64,000 bases of DNA, taken from assembly GCA_028279215.1 (NCBI GenBank), contig JANQOF010000055.1, forward strand, positions 97,123 to 161,122, given 5' to 3'. The notes beneath the pieces were generated by a model that was given only the letters and a program-made list of their open reading frames with translations, did no database searches and was not told the DNA's origin. The stretch's first letter is position 1. Each line of letters begins with the position of its first letter. A program made the position numbers and the translations under genes. Shown one piece after another: positions 38,692 to 47,865 of this stretch. The DNA is from Pirellulales bacterium. Lineage in GTDB: Bacteria; Planctomycetota; Planctomycetia; Pirellulales; Lacipirellulaceae.

Positions 38692-39413
38692 ATTACCTAG
38701 TCTTCGGCGCCAACGGCGCCGTTGGTTCATTGGTCGGCCGGGAACTAGTTTCGGCCGATCATCAAGTATTTTTGTTTGGTCGAAACGGTGAGGAGTTGTC
38801 GGAGCTCGCAACGTCGCTTGGCTGCCGCTTCTCGGTGCTCGACGCATGCGACATCTCAGCAGTTGGCGACGCGATGGTGGCCGCCCGATCGGAGCTAGGA
38901 CCGATTGACGGAATTGTAAATTGTGCCGGTTCGGTCTTGATTAAACCAGCACACCTCACGACCGCTGATGAGTGGCACTACACGATCGCCACCAATCTGA
39001 CGTCGTCGTTCGCTGTTACAAAGTTTGCACCCGAAGTAATGGCGGAAGACGGTGGCATTGTGGTATTGTTCTCCTCTGCGGCGGCCGAAGTTGGCCTGCC
39101 GAATCACGAGGCAATTGCGGCCGCCAAGGCAGGCGTAACGGGACTCGCTCGTTCGGCGTCGGCCACGTACGCTTCTCGAAAAATCCGCTTCAACGTCGTC
39201 GCTCCCGGTCTCGTGAAATCGAAGATGACCGAACCCATTTGGTCGAGAGAGCGGTCGGCAAGTTATTCGCAAAAGATGCACGCGGTCGACCGGCTTGGTG
39301 AGCCGCAAGACATCGCGTCGCTGGTTTCGTGGCTGCTTCGGCCCGAGAACGATTGGATTACGGGAGCTGTGTTCAACGTCGACGGGGGACTTGCGCGGGT
39401 GCGTAGCAGATAG
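38688..39413 (+). CDS. SDR-family protein without the usual catalytic tyrosine
   Basis: 241 residues. The fold is classical SDR: FGANGAVGSLVGRELVSADH (cofactor loop), DACDISAV, GIVNCAGSVLIKPA, IVVLFSSAAAEVGL with the serine, VAPGLVKSKMTEPI, and ITGAVFNVDGG at the end. The place of the tyrosine in YxxxK is taken by isoleucine (NHEAIAAAKAG), so the standard proton-transfer chemistry is doubtful. The gene overlaps the pterin synthase by 4 bases (ATGA), so translation is probably coupled, and a role with a pterin is likely but not proven. It is the last gene of the operon. Confidence 0.85.
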   Translation: MNYLVFGANGAVGSLVGRELVSADHQVFLFGRNGEELSELATSLGCRFSVLDACDISAVGDAMVAARSELGPIDGIVNCAGSVLIKPAHLTTADEWHYTIATNLTSSFAVTKFAPEVMAEDGGIVVLFSSAAAEVGLPNHEAIAAAKAGVTGLARSASATYASRKIRFNVVAPGLVKSKMTEPIWSRERSASYSQKMHAVDRLGEPQDIASLVSWLLRPENDWITGAVFNVDGGLARVRSR

Positions 39414-39494
39414 CCCGTTTACGACTCCTGGGTTCATTCTATGAGGGGCGCAGCCGCAACGGGGGCAATGGTGCGAGCCCGCTCCTATCATGCA

Positions 39495-39515
39495 CGAGGC
39501 GCCGGAAGGCGCTTA
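39495..39515 (-). terminator. Hairpin after the two convergent genes
   Basis: GCGCC-GGAA-GGCGC (39499-39512, approximate) lies between the SDR gene and the DDAH-like gene, overlapping the latter's stop region. There is no long T run. It could serve as a terminator or transcript end for either gene. Confidence 0.35.
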
Positions 39516-40358
39516 GCGATTGGCGTTGTGTGAGCACCGCCACGATGCGGATTCTTCACCATCGAGGCGAAGTGTCAGGCACTTGGCGCTGCCTCCGGCT
39601 TTGACGAACTCATTGAGCGGAGTTTCAGTCGGTGTATAACTTCTCGCCCGCAACTGGTCGTGCAGTTGTGAACAGCCGACATTTGTGAACACGTTTCGCC
39701 CAACAACTACGGCATTGCAGGCAAACTGTTCCGCTTCCTTCCGTTCAACCTCGATCAACTTCGGGATCATTGCCCGAATGGCGCGGCGACCGTAGTCGTC
39801 GAACGCCGGCGGGTACCAAATGGCTTCGTCTTCGGCCAGCGGGCAAAAACACGTATCGAGATGATAGTAGCGAGGATCAACGAGTTCGACGGGTATCACG
39901 CGAACTCCAAGTATCGAGCCAATCTGCTGATGACAGGTCGCGTCGCTTCGCATTCGATAACCAGCGAACAATGTGTCTCCGCAGAACAGCGCGTCGCCCG
40001 CTCCTTCGAAGTCGCTACCGCCCCCTACGGAGGCGGGGGCGAAATCGACAATCTCGAAGCCTTGCGACGTGAACCACTCACGAAAAACAGGCTCTTCGCC
40101 CTGGCGCTGTGGATGTCGGAACCGAGACACCAACACCTTCCGCCCGAATACCAGGCCTGCGTTTGCCGTAAACACCAAGTCAGGCAGTCCCTCCGTTGGA
40201 CTCAAGAGTTGGATGTCGACGCCGGTTGCCGCGAGTAGATCGTAGAGCCCTCGCCATTGGTCTTGTGCTAACGCATGGTCGGCAGCTACCGCCACGCTCA
40301 TCCAAGGATTGATCTCGTATTCGATGCCGAAGTAGTCGGGTGGGCACATCAAGAGCAT
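39513..40358 (-). CDS. Arginine-deiminase-like hydrolase (dimethylarginine dimethylaminohydrolase type)
   Basis: 281 residues of the amidinotransferase/ADI fold. Marks: MCPPDYFGIEYEINPWMSV, LPDLVFTANAGLVFGR with the acidic substrate residue, GGSDFEGAGDALF, YYHLDTCFCPLAEDE with the His, and the catalytic Cys at KAGGSAKCLTLRLDG near the C-terminus. It probably hydrolyses a guanidino compound such as dimethylarginine or arginine. The N-terminal MCPP and the GGSAKC end are the pattern of bacterial DDAH-like proteins. It is convergent with the pterin operon and divergent from the sulfatase; a MITE-like repeat lies upstream. Confidence 0.85.
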   Translation of the reverse strand: MLLMCPPDYFGIEYEINPWMSVAVAADHALAQDQWRGLYDLLAATGVDIQLLSPTEGLPDLVFTANAGLVFGRKVLVSRFRHPQRQGEEPVFREWFTSQGFEIVDFAPASVGGGSDFEGAGDALFCGDTLFAGYRMRSDATCHQQIGSILGVRVIPVELVDPRYYHLDTCFCPLAEDEAIWYPPAFDDYGRRAIRAMIPKLIEVERKEAEQFACNAVVVGRNVFTNVGCSQLHDQLRARSYTPTETPLNEFVKAGGSAKCLTLRLDGEESASWRCSHNANR

Positions 40359-40409
40359 GGCGATCCGTGGCGGTAGAGGTCTGAGTTCGAACTGAATGGT
40401 GAGACTGAT

Positions 40410-40572
40410 CTAGAGCGCCCTTCGCTTATCTGTAGCGTGCCCGCTTACCGCGTCCGCATCTGGCTACGTTGGCCTACATCAACGAGTCATGCCGATTCGC
40501 CTGCTTCGGCGGCCTTACCCGGCCTGACTCGTTTGCGCCAACACCGCTACAGCTAGCCGAGGTATGCTCCAG
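40410..40572 (+). repeat. MITE-like element copy 3
   Basis: 163 bases from CTAGAGCGCCCTTCGC to ATGCTCCAG. It contains CTGTAGCGTGCCCGCTTA, GGCTACGTTGGCCTACATC and TTCGCCTGCTTCGGCGGCC, all shared with copy 4. It fills part of the 378-base gap before the sulfatase; the remaining 164 bases hold nothing I can name. Confidence 0.85.
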
Positions 40573-40736
40573 TCGCGGTAGAGTGGTTCCGGACAGCGGT
40601 ACGCTTTGCTAGCCGAAGGTCATCCTCGGTGTGCGCGCTCGTCGCTGCAAAGGGTTTGCGGGCGCCCCATGTTTCGATTAGACCTAAGGGTAAGTGCAAT
40701 CCGCAATACACCTCCTGCAAAAAAGGCGCCTCGAAT

Positions 40737-42611
40737 ATGCGTTCCCGTATCGTCCCTATGTTGTTGTTATTTGTCGTCTGTGCTTCGACAACGAAAGTTT
40801 GTCTTTCCGACAGGCCTGAACTTGGGCGTCCCAACATTCTGTGGATCACGTCGGAGGATAACTCGGCACATTGGCTTGGGTGCTATGGCAATCAGCAGGC
40901 CAAGACGCCGCGAATCGATGGGCTCGCCGACAGCGGAATCACTTACCTCAATGCGTATGCTAACGCTCCGGTGTGTGCCGTCGCGCGTTCCACGATTCTC
41001 ACCGGCGTGCATGCCGTGACGATGGGAACGCAACACATGCGGAGTCGCTACCCGATTCCGGAGCGGTTTCGTCCGTATGTGAGCTACCTGCGCGAGGCGG
41101 GATACTACTGCACGAACAACTCGAAGACCGACTACAACTTCAAGGGCCACGACGCTTCCTATTGGAACGATTCGAGCAACAGCGCCCATTACCGCAATCG
41201 GCCAGCCGATACACCGTTCTTCGCAGTTTTCAATATCTCGACGTCTCACGAGAGTTCTCTGTTTCCTGGGAAGATCAAGCGGAATCGGAAATCGGGCATG
41301 CTACCCGATACGCCGCGGCTCGATCCGAAGGCTATCGAGCTTCCACCGCTTTACCCCGATCTTCCGGAGTTTCGTCGCGATGTGGCCATCTATCACGATG
41401 TGCTTACCGCCATGGATCTCCAAGTTGGCGCCGTGCTGGACGAGCTTGATGAGGCAGGCTTGGCGGATGACACCATAGTCTTTTACTACTCGGATCACGG
41501 TGGGATCTTGCCACGAAGCAAGCGGTACGTTCACGACACAGGTACGCACATTCCGCTCATCGTAAGTACCCCCGATAAGTGGCGACAAGATGGCGACCCG
41601 GCAAGGTCGTCGCGGGTAGATGAACCCGTCGCCTTCGTCGACTTTGCGCCCACTCTCCTATCGCTCGCCGGGATCGACGTCCCCAAGCACATGCAGGGGC
41701 GGCCTTTCTTGGGATCGGAGCGACAATTCCCACCGAACGACGATCACGTCTTCCTCTATGCCGATCGTTTTGATGAGACCTATACCATGTGGCGGGCAGT
41801 CGCCAATGGTGAGTATCGCTATGTGCACAACTTCTACCGGCATCTTCCAGCAGCCTCGCAAAACAGCTACCCGTACGGCATTGCCTCCTGGCAAGCATGG
41901 AAGCGCCGCGCCAGGTCGGACGATCTGCCCGAGACACTTCAGCGTTTCTGGTCGAAGCGCCAGCCAGCAGCGCGGCTGTTTCAGACCTCAGTCGATCCCT
42001 GGGAGATTGAGAATCTGGCTTTCAACGCGGAGTACCTTGGCCGCACCACCCAGATGCGGCAGGCATTGCAACAGCACATGTTTTCGAACCGCGATCTCGG
42101 TCTGCTGCCTGAACCATTCTGGCCGGAATTGGCCGCAAACCAGCCGATCTACAACTACGTGCGTCAAGCGGACTTTCCCTGGATGAAAGTGATTGGAATC
42201 GCGTTCGCGGCGAGCGAAGGGCACAAGGGCAGATTCGACTTCCTGAAATCAGGATTGGAAGACTCTCATCCGGTGATCCGTTACTGGGCGGCGGTCGGTT
42301 TTCTCGGGATGGGCGAGAACGCAGCCGATGCGGTTCTTGGTCTGGAGCAACTGCTAGGTGATCCACACGCCGCGAACCGAATCACCGCTGCGCACGCTCT
42401 CTACCTTGTCGAGCCCAGCGATGGAGTCGTTGGAGCTCTAGTTGCCGAACTCGACAACGAGGATAATGGGCCGGCTGCCACCCTTGCGTTTCACACGATG
42501 TATCAGTTGGGATTGGCCGATCGCATCCCGAATGCGCTGCTCGACCGAGTGCGTCAGCGGAATCATGGGTATCCGGCGCGCTGGGCTGATAGGCTGAAGA
42601 AAAGGAAGTAG
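40737..42611 (+). CDS. Secreted sulfatase with C-terminal HEAT-like repeats
   Basis: 624 residues from the ATG at 40737, where the signal peptide starts (RSRIVPMLLLFVVCAST). The sulfatase core shows RPNILWITSEDNSAHW with metal-binding Asp, the Cys80 region APVCAVARSTILTG where formylglycine should form, TNNSKTDYNF, DTIVFYYSDHGG (metal) and TGTHIPLIVS. The formylglycine motif is C-x-V-x-R instead of the common C-x-P/A-x-R, so modification is likely but not certain. The last 150 residues (LKSGLEDSHPVIRYWAAVGFLGMGENAADA and NRITAAHALYLVEP) are HEAT-like repeats. It probably removes sulfate from a polysaccharide in the periplasm. Upstream in-frame extension is unlikely. Confidence 0.9.
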   Translation: MRSRIVPMLLLFVVCASTTKVCLSDRPELGRPNILWITSEDNSAHWLGCYGNQQAKTPRIDGLADSGITYLNAYANAPVCAVARSTILTGVHAVTMGTQHMRSRYPIPERFRPYVSYLREAGYYCTNNSKTDYNFKGHDASYWNDSSNSAHYRNRPADTPFFAVFNISTSHESSLFPGKIKRNRKSGMLPDTPRLDPKAIELPPLYPDLPEFRRDVAIYHDVLTAMDLQVGAVLDELDEAGLADDTIVFYYSDHGGILPRSKRYVHDTGTHIPLIVSTPDKWRQDGDPARSSRVDEPVAFVDFAPTLLSLAGIDVPKHMQGRPFLGSERQFPPNDDHVFLYADRFDETYTMWRAVANGEYRYVHNFYRHLPAASQNSYPYGIASWQAWKRRARSDDLPETLQRFWSKRQPAARLFQTSVDPWEIENLAFNAEYLGRTTQMRQALQQHMFSNRDLGLLPEPFWPELAANQPIYNYVRQADFPWMKVIGIAFAASEGHKGRFDFLKSGLEDSHPVIRYWAAVGFLGMGENAADAVLGLEQLLGDPHAANRITAAHALYLVEPSDGVVGALVAELDNEDNGPAATLAFHTMYQLGLADRIPNALLDRVRQRNHGYPARWADRLKKRK

Positions 42612-42799
42612 CCCGAATGACTTCCCGACGGGCGCGATCCCAGTGAACGCAACGTCAGCTGAGCTCTAATGGGCGTATGCCGCATCCTATCACCAGGGTG
42701 TCAGGAAAGGGGAATTAGGGGACTTGCGTATGCCAGCAGGTCCGTCAGAATAGGATTAGGCAGGCGTGCGATGGACTAACCCCTCTGCTGCCAATAAAC

Positions 42800-45700
42800 A
42801 TGAGACATTCCATCGGCAAGAACCTGTCCGGGCGCACTCTGCGCTTTGAACCCCTTGAGCACCGCCAGCTGTTGGCAAACGTGCCATCTGGCTTCACCGC
42901 AACGGTCGTCGCTGCGGACTTAACCAGTCCCGTGACGATGGACATCGATGGTGACGGACGTGTCTGGGTTGCTTTTCAAGACGGACGCATTGAAGTCGTT
43001 GAGAACGACCAGCTTCTGCCAACGCCTGCGATCCAGCTAGACACCGACGGATCGTTCGAGCGCGGGCTGCAGGGGATCGAGTTCGATCCCGACTTTGAGG
43101 ACAACGGATTCTTGTATGTCTATTACACGGCGGCGTCGCCAGAGAGCCACAACCGGGTGAGTCGGCTCACGGTCGATTTGACCACCAAGAACACGATCGT
43201 GCCCGGTAGCGAACTCGTGTTGCTCGATCTGCCAGCCTTCTCCACTTTTCCCAACAGCCCAAATTTTCACATTGGCGGGCCGATTCACTTTCTTTCCGAT
43301 GGCACGCTCGTGGTGCAGGTGGGAGATTTGGTGAACTTTTCTCTCGTCCAGAACAACAATGCCCCGGTGGGCAAGATCCTGCGGATGAACCCCGATGGCT
43401 CTCCAGCTACGGACAACCCGTTTTATGATCCGGCCGACAACAATCCGCCTGGCGGCAACGATTGGAATGGCAATGCCCCGGGCGACGTTGATTGGATCGA
43501 CTACGTTTGGACGTCGGGCCTACGCAACCCTTTTAGTGGCGACGTCGACCCCGCGACAGGAAGGTACTTCTTCAACGACGTCGGGCAAGAAACGTGGGAA
43601 GAGATCAACGAAGTTGCTGCCGGAGGGCTGAACTTCGGTTGGCCTACCACCGAGGGGCCATTCGACGAGCAAACGTACCCCAACTTCACGAACCCCTACT
43701 ACGCCTACAACCACACGGAAGACTGCGCCATTACTGGCGGAGCGTTCAACAGCACTGAGGTCGCCCAGTTTCCTCCGGAGTACCAAGGTCAGTACTTCTT
43801 CTCGCAGTTTTGTTCGGGGAGGATTCAGATGATCGACCCTGACAATCCGGCGAACGTGCAGACGTTTGTTTCGGAGGCCGATTTCCCGTTGAACATCGAG
43901 TTCGCCCCCGATGGTTCGATGTATTACGTTGCACGGGGTGCATTCGCCAATGGCAACCCGGGGACGGGTACGGGGAAGATTGTCAAAGTTCAGTTCGCCG
44001 CCGACGTACCGCCGCAGATTGTTCAGCACCCTGCCGGTGTGTTGGTATCGGCGGGCTACGACGCGACGTTATCGGTCAACGCGGCTGGCAGCACGCCTCT
44101 GACTTACCAATGGCAACGCAACGATGGCGGCATATTCGTCGACATTCCGTCCGCCACCGACTCGCAGTTGATCTTAGCTAATGTGTCGCTCTCGGACGAC
44201 AACGCGGAGTTTCGCGTGATCGTCTCCAACGGCTTCGGCATGGAAACTAGCAACGTTGCCGTGCTCGACGTGACCGCCGACACGCCGCCGGTTCTCCAGA
44301 TCCCATTGCCGCTAGAGGGCGCCACGTATCGCGGCGGAGACGTCATCGACTTCGCCGGCACCGCAGTCGACGCCGAGGATGGCACTCTCGGCGCGGCTTC
44401 GTTGACATGGCAAATCGACTTTCACCACGACACGCATCTCCATCCGTTCATACCACCGACCTCGGGTATCACCGAAGGGCAGTTCGCGATTCCTGTCACC
44501 GGCGAGACGTCCGCGAACGTGTGGTTTCGTATTCACCTGGTTGCTACGGACTCGACCGGGCTGACGACGCAAGTAACGCGCGACATCTTCCCGGAGACCA
44601 ACGAGTTCAAGTTGACGTCGAACCTGGATGGGTCAATGGTGCTCGTAGACGGCCAGCCGATGCAAGCACCCGCGGCGATCACAGGAGTCGTGAACGTCAA
44701 CCGCAGCGTTGAAGCGCCTTTGTCGGTTCCGACCGAGGCTTCACTGGCAAGCTTTGTGCAATGGCTGGACGGCGAGAGTAGCGGCGCGCGTGTAATCAGC
44801 ACGCCCGAAAACGAAACCCTGTTCGTGGCCCTATATGAAGAAGCAACAACCGCCCCACTTGTGAGCGTCAACTTTCAGCCAAGCGGGACCCCGGTGCCGG
44901 CGGGCTTTGTTGCTGATTTCGGTCTATTGTTTGGCGACCGTGGCAACGGATGGGATTACGGTTGGTCGAGCGACCACGCCGACCGAAGCCAGGATCGAGA
45001 GATCCAACCCATCCAGCGACTCGACACTCTGGTTCAATTTCGCGCAGAGGGCAACTGGGAGATCCAGTTGCCCAATGGAACGTACTGGGTAGCCGTATCG
45101 ATCGGCGACGCCGAGTTCGCCAGTACGCATACGCTCAACGTCGAAGGTCTCAACTACTGGTCGGATGAGTCACTCAACGCGAACGAGTTTGAGTTCTTGA
45201 TGCAGGCGGTCGTCGTCAACGACGGGCGGCTTACGCTCGACCAGGGAGTCGCAGCCGAGGGGGCAACGCGGATTAACTCGCTGGTGATTTACGACCAAGC
45301 CCCGGCGCAATCGTTGCTTCCGTTCACCGCTGCGGACGTCGATTTGAATGGGCGACTCGACCTCGACGATGCGTTGGCCTTTTCCGCTGGCTGGGGTACT
45401 GATGGTTCGCTACTGTCGCCAGAAGATCGGGTGCGCCACGGCGATTTGGACTTCGATGGCGACACCGACAACGACGACTGGACTATCTTCAATACCCAAT
45501 GGTTGGCCGAGGGCAACGACCCCGTGACATTGGCGGCGCTACTCAACCCGATTCCAGGCGACTACAACCGGAACGGCGTGGTCTCGTCGTCCGACTACAG
45601 CCTGTGGAAGTCCGATTTCGGGTCGACGACTAACCTGGCAGCCGACGGCAACGGCGACCTACAGGTCAATCTGGCCGACTACACGATCTATCGCGACAAC

Positions 45701-46063
45701 TTAGGCGCGACCACTCCACCATCGCTGTCAGCGACGCTTGTCAGCGGGTCGGCGGGCGCGTCGGAGTCGGAGTCGGCAGAACTCGACGGGCTCTGGTGGT
45801 CGCCGCAACTTAGCATTGAGTCAATCAACCCGAGTGCTGTGGGCCACGCGCCCGCTGTGCCGGATCGCCCAACGTATGCCGACCATCACCATGAGGCCCT
45901 GCTGCTGTACCTGTTGACTCTGCCACAAGAGCGCTCTTTCGAATATCTCTCAGCCACGATGGATTTACCCGCCGAGGCATTCGACGACGCAATCTCACAG
46001 ATTGCGGATGATAAATTCCAGCCGATCGCCGGGGCGCAGCTCGACGGCCCCTTTGACGTCTGA
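42800..46063 (+). CDS. Very large secreted sorbosone-dehydrogenase-like protein with Ig-like and dockerin-like domains
   Basis: 1087 residues. N-terminus has LRFEPLEHRQLLA (about 14-26), the LEPR-XLL type start of planctomycete surface proteins. About 28-400 is a glucose/sorbosone dehydrogenase-like beta-propeller (GRVWVAFQDGRIEVVEND, GLQGIEFDPDF, KILRMNPDGSPA, DYVWTSGLRNPFSGDVDP, GEPQ-like ETWEEINEV). About 405-490 is an immunoglobulin-like domain (ATLSVNAAGSTPLTYQWQRN). Then come further beta domains, including one like malectin/CBM (VSIGDAEFASTHTLNVEG). Three EF-hand pairs follow (about 850-1000: DVDLNGRLDLDDALAFSAGW, GDLDFDGDTDNDDW, GDYNRNGVVSSSDYSLWKS, ADGNGDLQVNLADYTIYRDN). The end is Gly/Ser/Glu-rich and then unique; no PEP-CTERM. 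A sugar or sugar-acid oxidoreductase on the cell surface is a reasonable guess. Confidence 0.85.
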   Translation: MRHSIGKNLSGRTLRFEPLEHRQLLANVPSGFTATVVAADLTSPVTMDIDGDGRVWVAFQDGRIEVVENDQLLPTPAIQLDTDGSFERGLQGIEFDPDFEDNGFLYVYYTAASPESHNRVSRLTVDLTTKNTIVPGSELVLLDLPAFSTFPNSPNFHIGGPIHFLSDGTLVVQVGDLVNFSLVQNNNAPVGKILRMNPDGSPATDNPFYDPADNNPPGGNDWNGNAPGDVDWIDYVWTSGLRNPFSGDVDPATGRYFFNDVGQETWEEINEVAAGGLNFGWPTTEGPFDEQTYPNFTNPYYAYNHTEDCAITGGAFNSTEVAQFPPEYQGQYFFSQFCSGRIQMIDPDNPANVQTFVSEADFPLNIEFAPDGSMYYVARGAFANGNPGTGTGKIVKVQFAADVPPQIVQHPAGVLVSAGYDATLSVNAAGSTPLTYQWQRNDGGIFVDIPSATDSQLILANVSLSDDNAEFRVIVSNGFGMETSNVAVLDVTADTPPVLQIPLPLEGATYRGGDVIDFAGTAVDAEDGTLGAASLTWQIDFHHDTHLHPFIPPTSGITEGQFAIPVTGETSANVWFRIHLVATDSTGLTTQVTRDIFPETNEFKLTSNLDGSMVLVDGQPMQAPAAITGVVNVNRSVEAPLSVPTEASLASFVQWLDGESSGARVISTPENETLFVALYEEATTAPLVSVNFQPSGTPVPAGFVADFGLLFGDRGNGWDYGWSSDHADRSQDREIQPIQRLDTLVQFRAEGNWEIQLPNGTYWVAVSIGDAEFASTHTLNVEGLNYWSDESLNANEFEFLMQAVVVNDGRLTLDQGVAAEGATRINSLVIYDQAPAQSLLPFTAADVDLNGRLDLDDALAFSAGWGTDGSLLSPEDRVRHGDLDFDGDTDNDDWTIFNTQWLAEGNDPVTLAALLNPIPGDYNRNGVVSSSDYSLWKSDFGSTTNLAADGNGDLQVNLADYTIYRDNLGATTPPSLSATLVSGSAGASESESAELDGLWWSPQLSIESINPSAVGHAPAVPDRPTYADHHHEALLLYLLTLPQERSFEYLSATMDLPAEAFDDAISQIADDKFQPIAGAQLDGPFDV

Positions 46064-46101
46064 AAATTGGGTTCGTCGTTCGACAGTAGCGAGAGCGTTT
46101 T

Positions 46102-46252
46102 CAGAGTTAGCGTGCTGCTTCGGTGCCGGCGTGTTGGGTCGCTGTGCGGCGGCCGAAGCAGGCGAGTCTGCACGCTGCGTCGATGCAGGCCAACGTAGCC
46201 AGGCGCAGACGCAGTAAGCGGGCACGCTACAGATGGGCGAAGGGCGCTCTAG
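46102..46252 (-). repeat. MITE-like element copy 4 (inverted)
   Basis: Read on the minus strand it starts CTAGAGCGCCCTTCGCCCAT and goes on with CTGTAGCGTGCCCGCTTA, GGCTACGTTGGCCTGCATCG and CTCGCCTGCTTCGGCCGCC. The best preserved copy, about 151 bases. Its right end differs from copies 2 and 3. Confidence 0.85.
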
Positions 46253-46353
46253 CTTGCAGCCACCAGCGGCAGGCCCGTGCACGATCGTACAATCGTTAGG
46301 AAAAACGGAACATGTGGATAGTAAAGATTCTACGAGAAGCAGTTTCAGAATTG

Positions 46354-46460
46354 CCCCCTCTCCCCCAAGGGGAAAGGGATGGGGTGAACGGGTTAGCGTT
46401 CGAACCCAACTTCTCCCCTCACCCGGCCTTCGGCCACCCTCTCCCCACGGGGGAGAGGGT
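46354..46460. repeat. CCCTCTCCC/GGGAGAGGG REP-like repeat
   Basis: CCCTCTCCCCCAAGGGG near the left, a run CCTCACCCGGCCTTCGGCC in the middle and CACGGGGGAGAGGG at the right end. This is the very widespread palindromic repeat of many bacterial genomes. It lies directly before the PQQ-propeller gene, and the long open frame of that gene runs through it. Confidence 0.75.
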
Positions 46461-46476
46461 TTGGAAACTGCTACTA

Positions 46477-47859
46477 ATGATGTTTCTGCTATGCTCCAGT
46501 CCCCACGTCGCCAACTGCAACTCCCTGAACTCGGACGACTGGCCGCAGTTCCGTGGGACGAATGCGTCGGGTGTCGCAACCGGCGTCGCGCCGCCGGTGA
46601 GTTGGGATATCGCCGCATCTCAGAACATCGCCTGGAAAACCGAGATCCCGGGCCTTGGCCTCGCCTCGCCAATCGTCTGTCGTGACCAAGTCGTCATCGT
46701 GACCGCCGTCGGCGAAGAAGACGACCCGCATCTTCGTACCGGACTGTACGGCAACATCAAATCAGTCGACGACGAAGGGCCGCATTCCTGGCAAGTCTAC
46801 TCCCTGTCACTTCGCACAGGAGACGTGCTTTGGAAACGGATACTGCACACCGGCCCGCCGATGATGAAGCGACACACCAAAGCTTCACACGCTAACGCAA
46901 CGCCAGCGACGGACGGAAAGCGTGTGATCGTCAACCTGGCGTCCGAAGGGCTGTACTGCCTGGACCTCGCTGGCAATCTGTGCTGGAAGAAAGACCTGGG
47001 GCCACTCGACTCCGGTTATTACGTGGCGCCCGACGCGCAGTGGGGTTACGCCAGTTCGCCGATCATCTATCACGGCATGGCCATTGTTCTTGCCGACGTG
47101 CAAGAGGGTTCGTTTCTCGCGGCGTACGATGTTCGCAGCGGACGCGAGCGCTGGAGGACGGACCGACAGGACGTACCGACCTGGGGTACACCGACGATCG
47201 TAGAGGGGCCGGACGCAACGGAATTGGTGGTCAACGGGCATCGGCAAAGTTGCGGCTATGACCCTCGGACGGGGCGTGAGCTGTGGATGCTAAGCGGTGG
47301 AGGAGATATCCCCGTTCCGACGCCCGTCACCGGGCACGGGCTCGTTTACTTGAGCAGTTCCCACGGCGGGAAAAAACCGCTCCGAGCCATCCGACCGGGC
47401 GCGCGCGGCGATATCACGCTCAAAAAAGCCGACGCCACGTCGGAGGATATTGTCTGGGCCCGACCGAAGGACGGAATCTACATCCAAACACCGATCGTCT
47501 ATGGCCCGCATCTCTACGCTTGTCGAAACAACGGAGTTCTCAGTTGCTACAACGCGCACACCGGCGAACGGCTGTATCGCAAGCGGCTTGGCGGCGGAGG
47601 TTTTACCGCTTCGCCCGTCGCCGCTGCCGGACGACTTTACTTCACGAGCGAGAATGGTGAGGTCTACGTAGTTCGAGCGGGCGAAGAGTACGACCTGCTG
47701 GCCAAGAATCAAATGAAGGACATCTGCTTAGCGACGCCCGCCATCTCCAAGGGCATTCTGGTCGTGCGGACGAAAGACAATGTGTATGGAATCAAAGAGA
47801 AACCGGATAACGATCGGAATTTTATTGTTGATACGATTGTAAGGCCCTCCGAGGAGTAA
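46477..47859 (+). CDS. Secreted PQQ-like beta-propeller (quinoprotein-type) protein
   Basis: 460 residues from the ATG at 46477; a second ATG follows directly. The start region MMFLLCSSPHVANCNSLNSD is a short, imperfect signal peptide. The frame is open upstream to 46312, but that part is a repeat, so I start here. The body is a beta-propeller with repeating blades of the type VYSLSLRTGDVLWKR, SFLAAYDVRSGRERWRTD, GYDPRTGRELWML and CYNAHTGERLYRKRLG, beginning DWPQFRGTNASGV. These are the outer-membrane or periplasmic PQQ-like proteins common in planctomycetes; no enzyme activity can be assigned. Confidence 0.85.
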   Translation: MMFLLCSSPHVANCNSLNSDDWPQFRGTNASGVATGVAPPVSWDIAASQNIAWKTEIPGLGLASPIVCRDQVVIVTAVGEEDDPHLRTGLYGNIKSVDDEGPHSWQVYSLSLRTGDVLWKRILHTGPPMMKRHTKASHANATPATDGKRVIVNLASEGLYCLDLAGNLCWKKDLGPLDSGYYVAPDAQWGYASSPIIYHGMAIVLADVQEGSFLAAYDVRSGRERWRTDRQDVPTWGTPTIVEGPDATELVVNGHRQSCGYDPRTGRELWMLSGGGDIPVPTPVTGHGLVYLSSSHGGKKPLRAIRPGARGDITLKKADATSEDIVWARPKDGIYIQTPIVYGPHLYACRNNGVLSCYNAHTGERLYRKRLGGGGFTASPVAAAGRLYFTSENGEVYVVRAGEEYDLLAKNQMKDICLATPAISKGILVVRTKDNVYGIKEKPDNDRNFIVDTIVRPSEE

Positions 47860-47865
47860 TTGACG

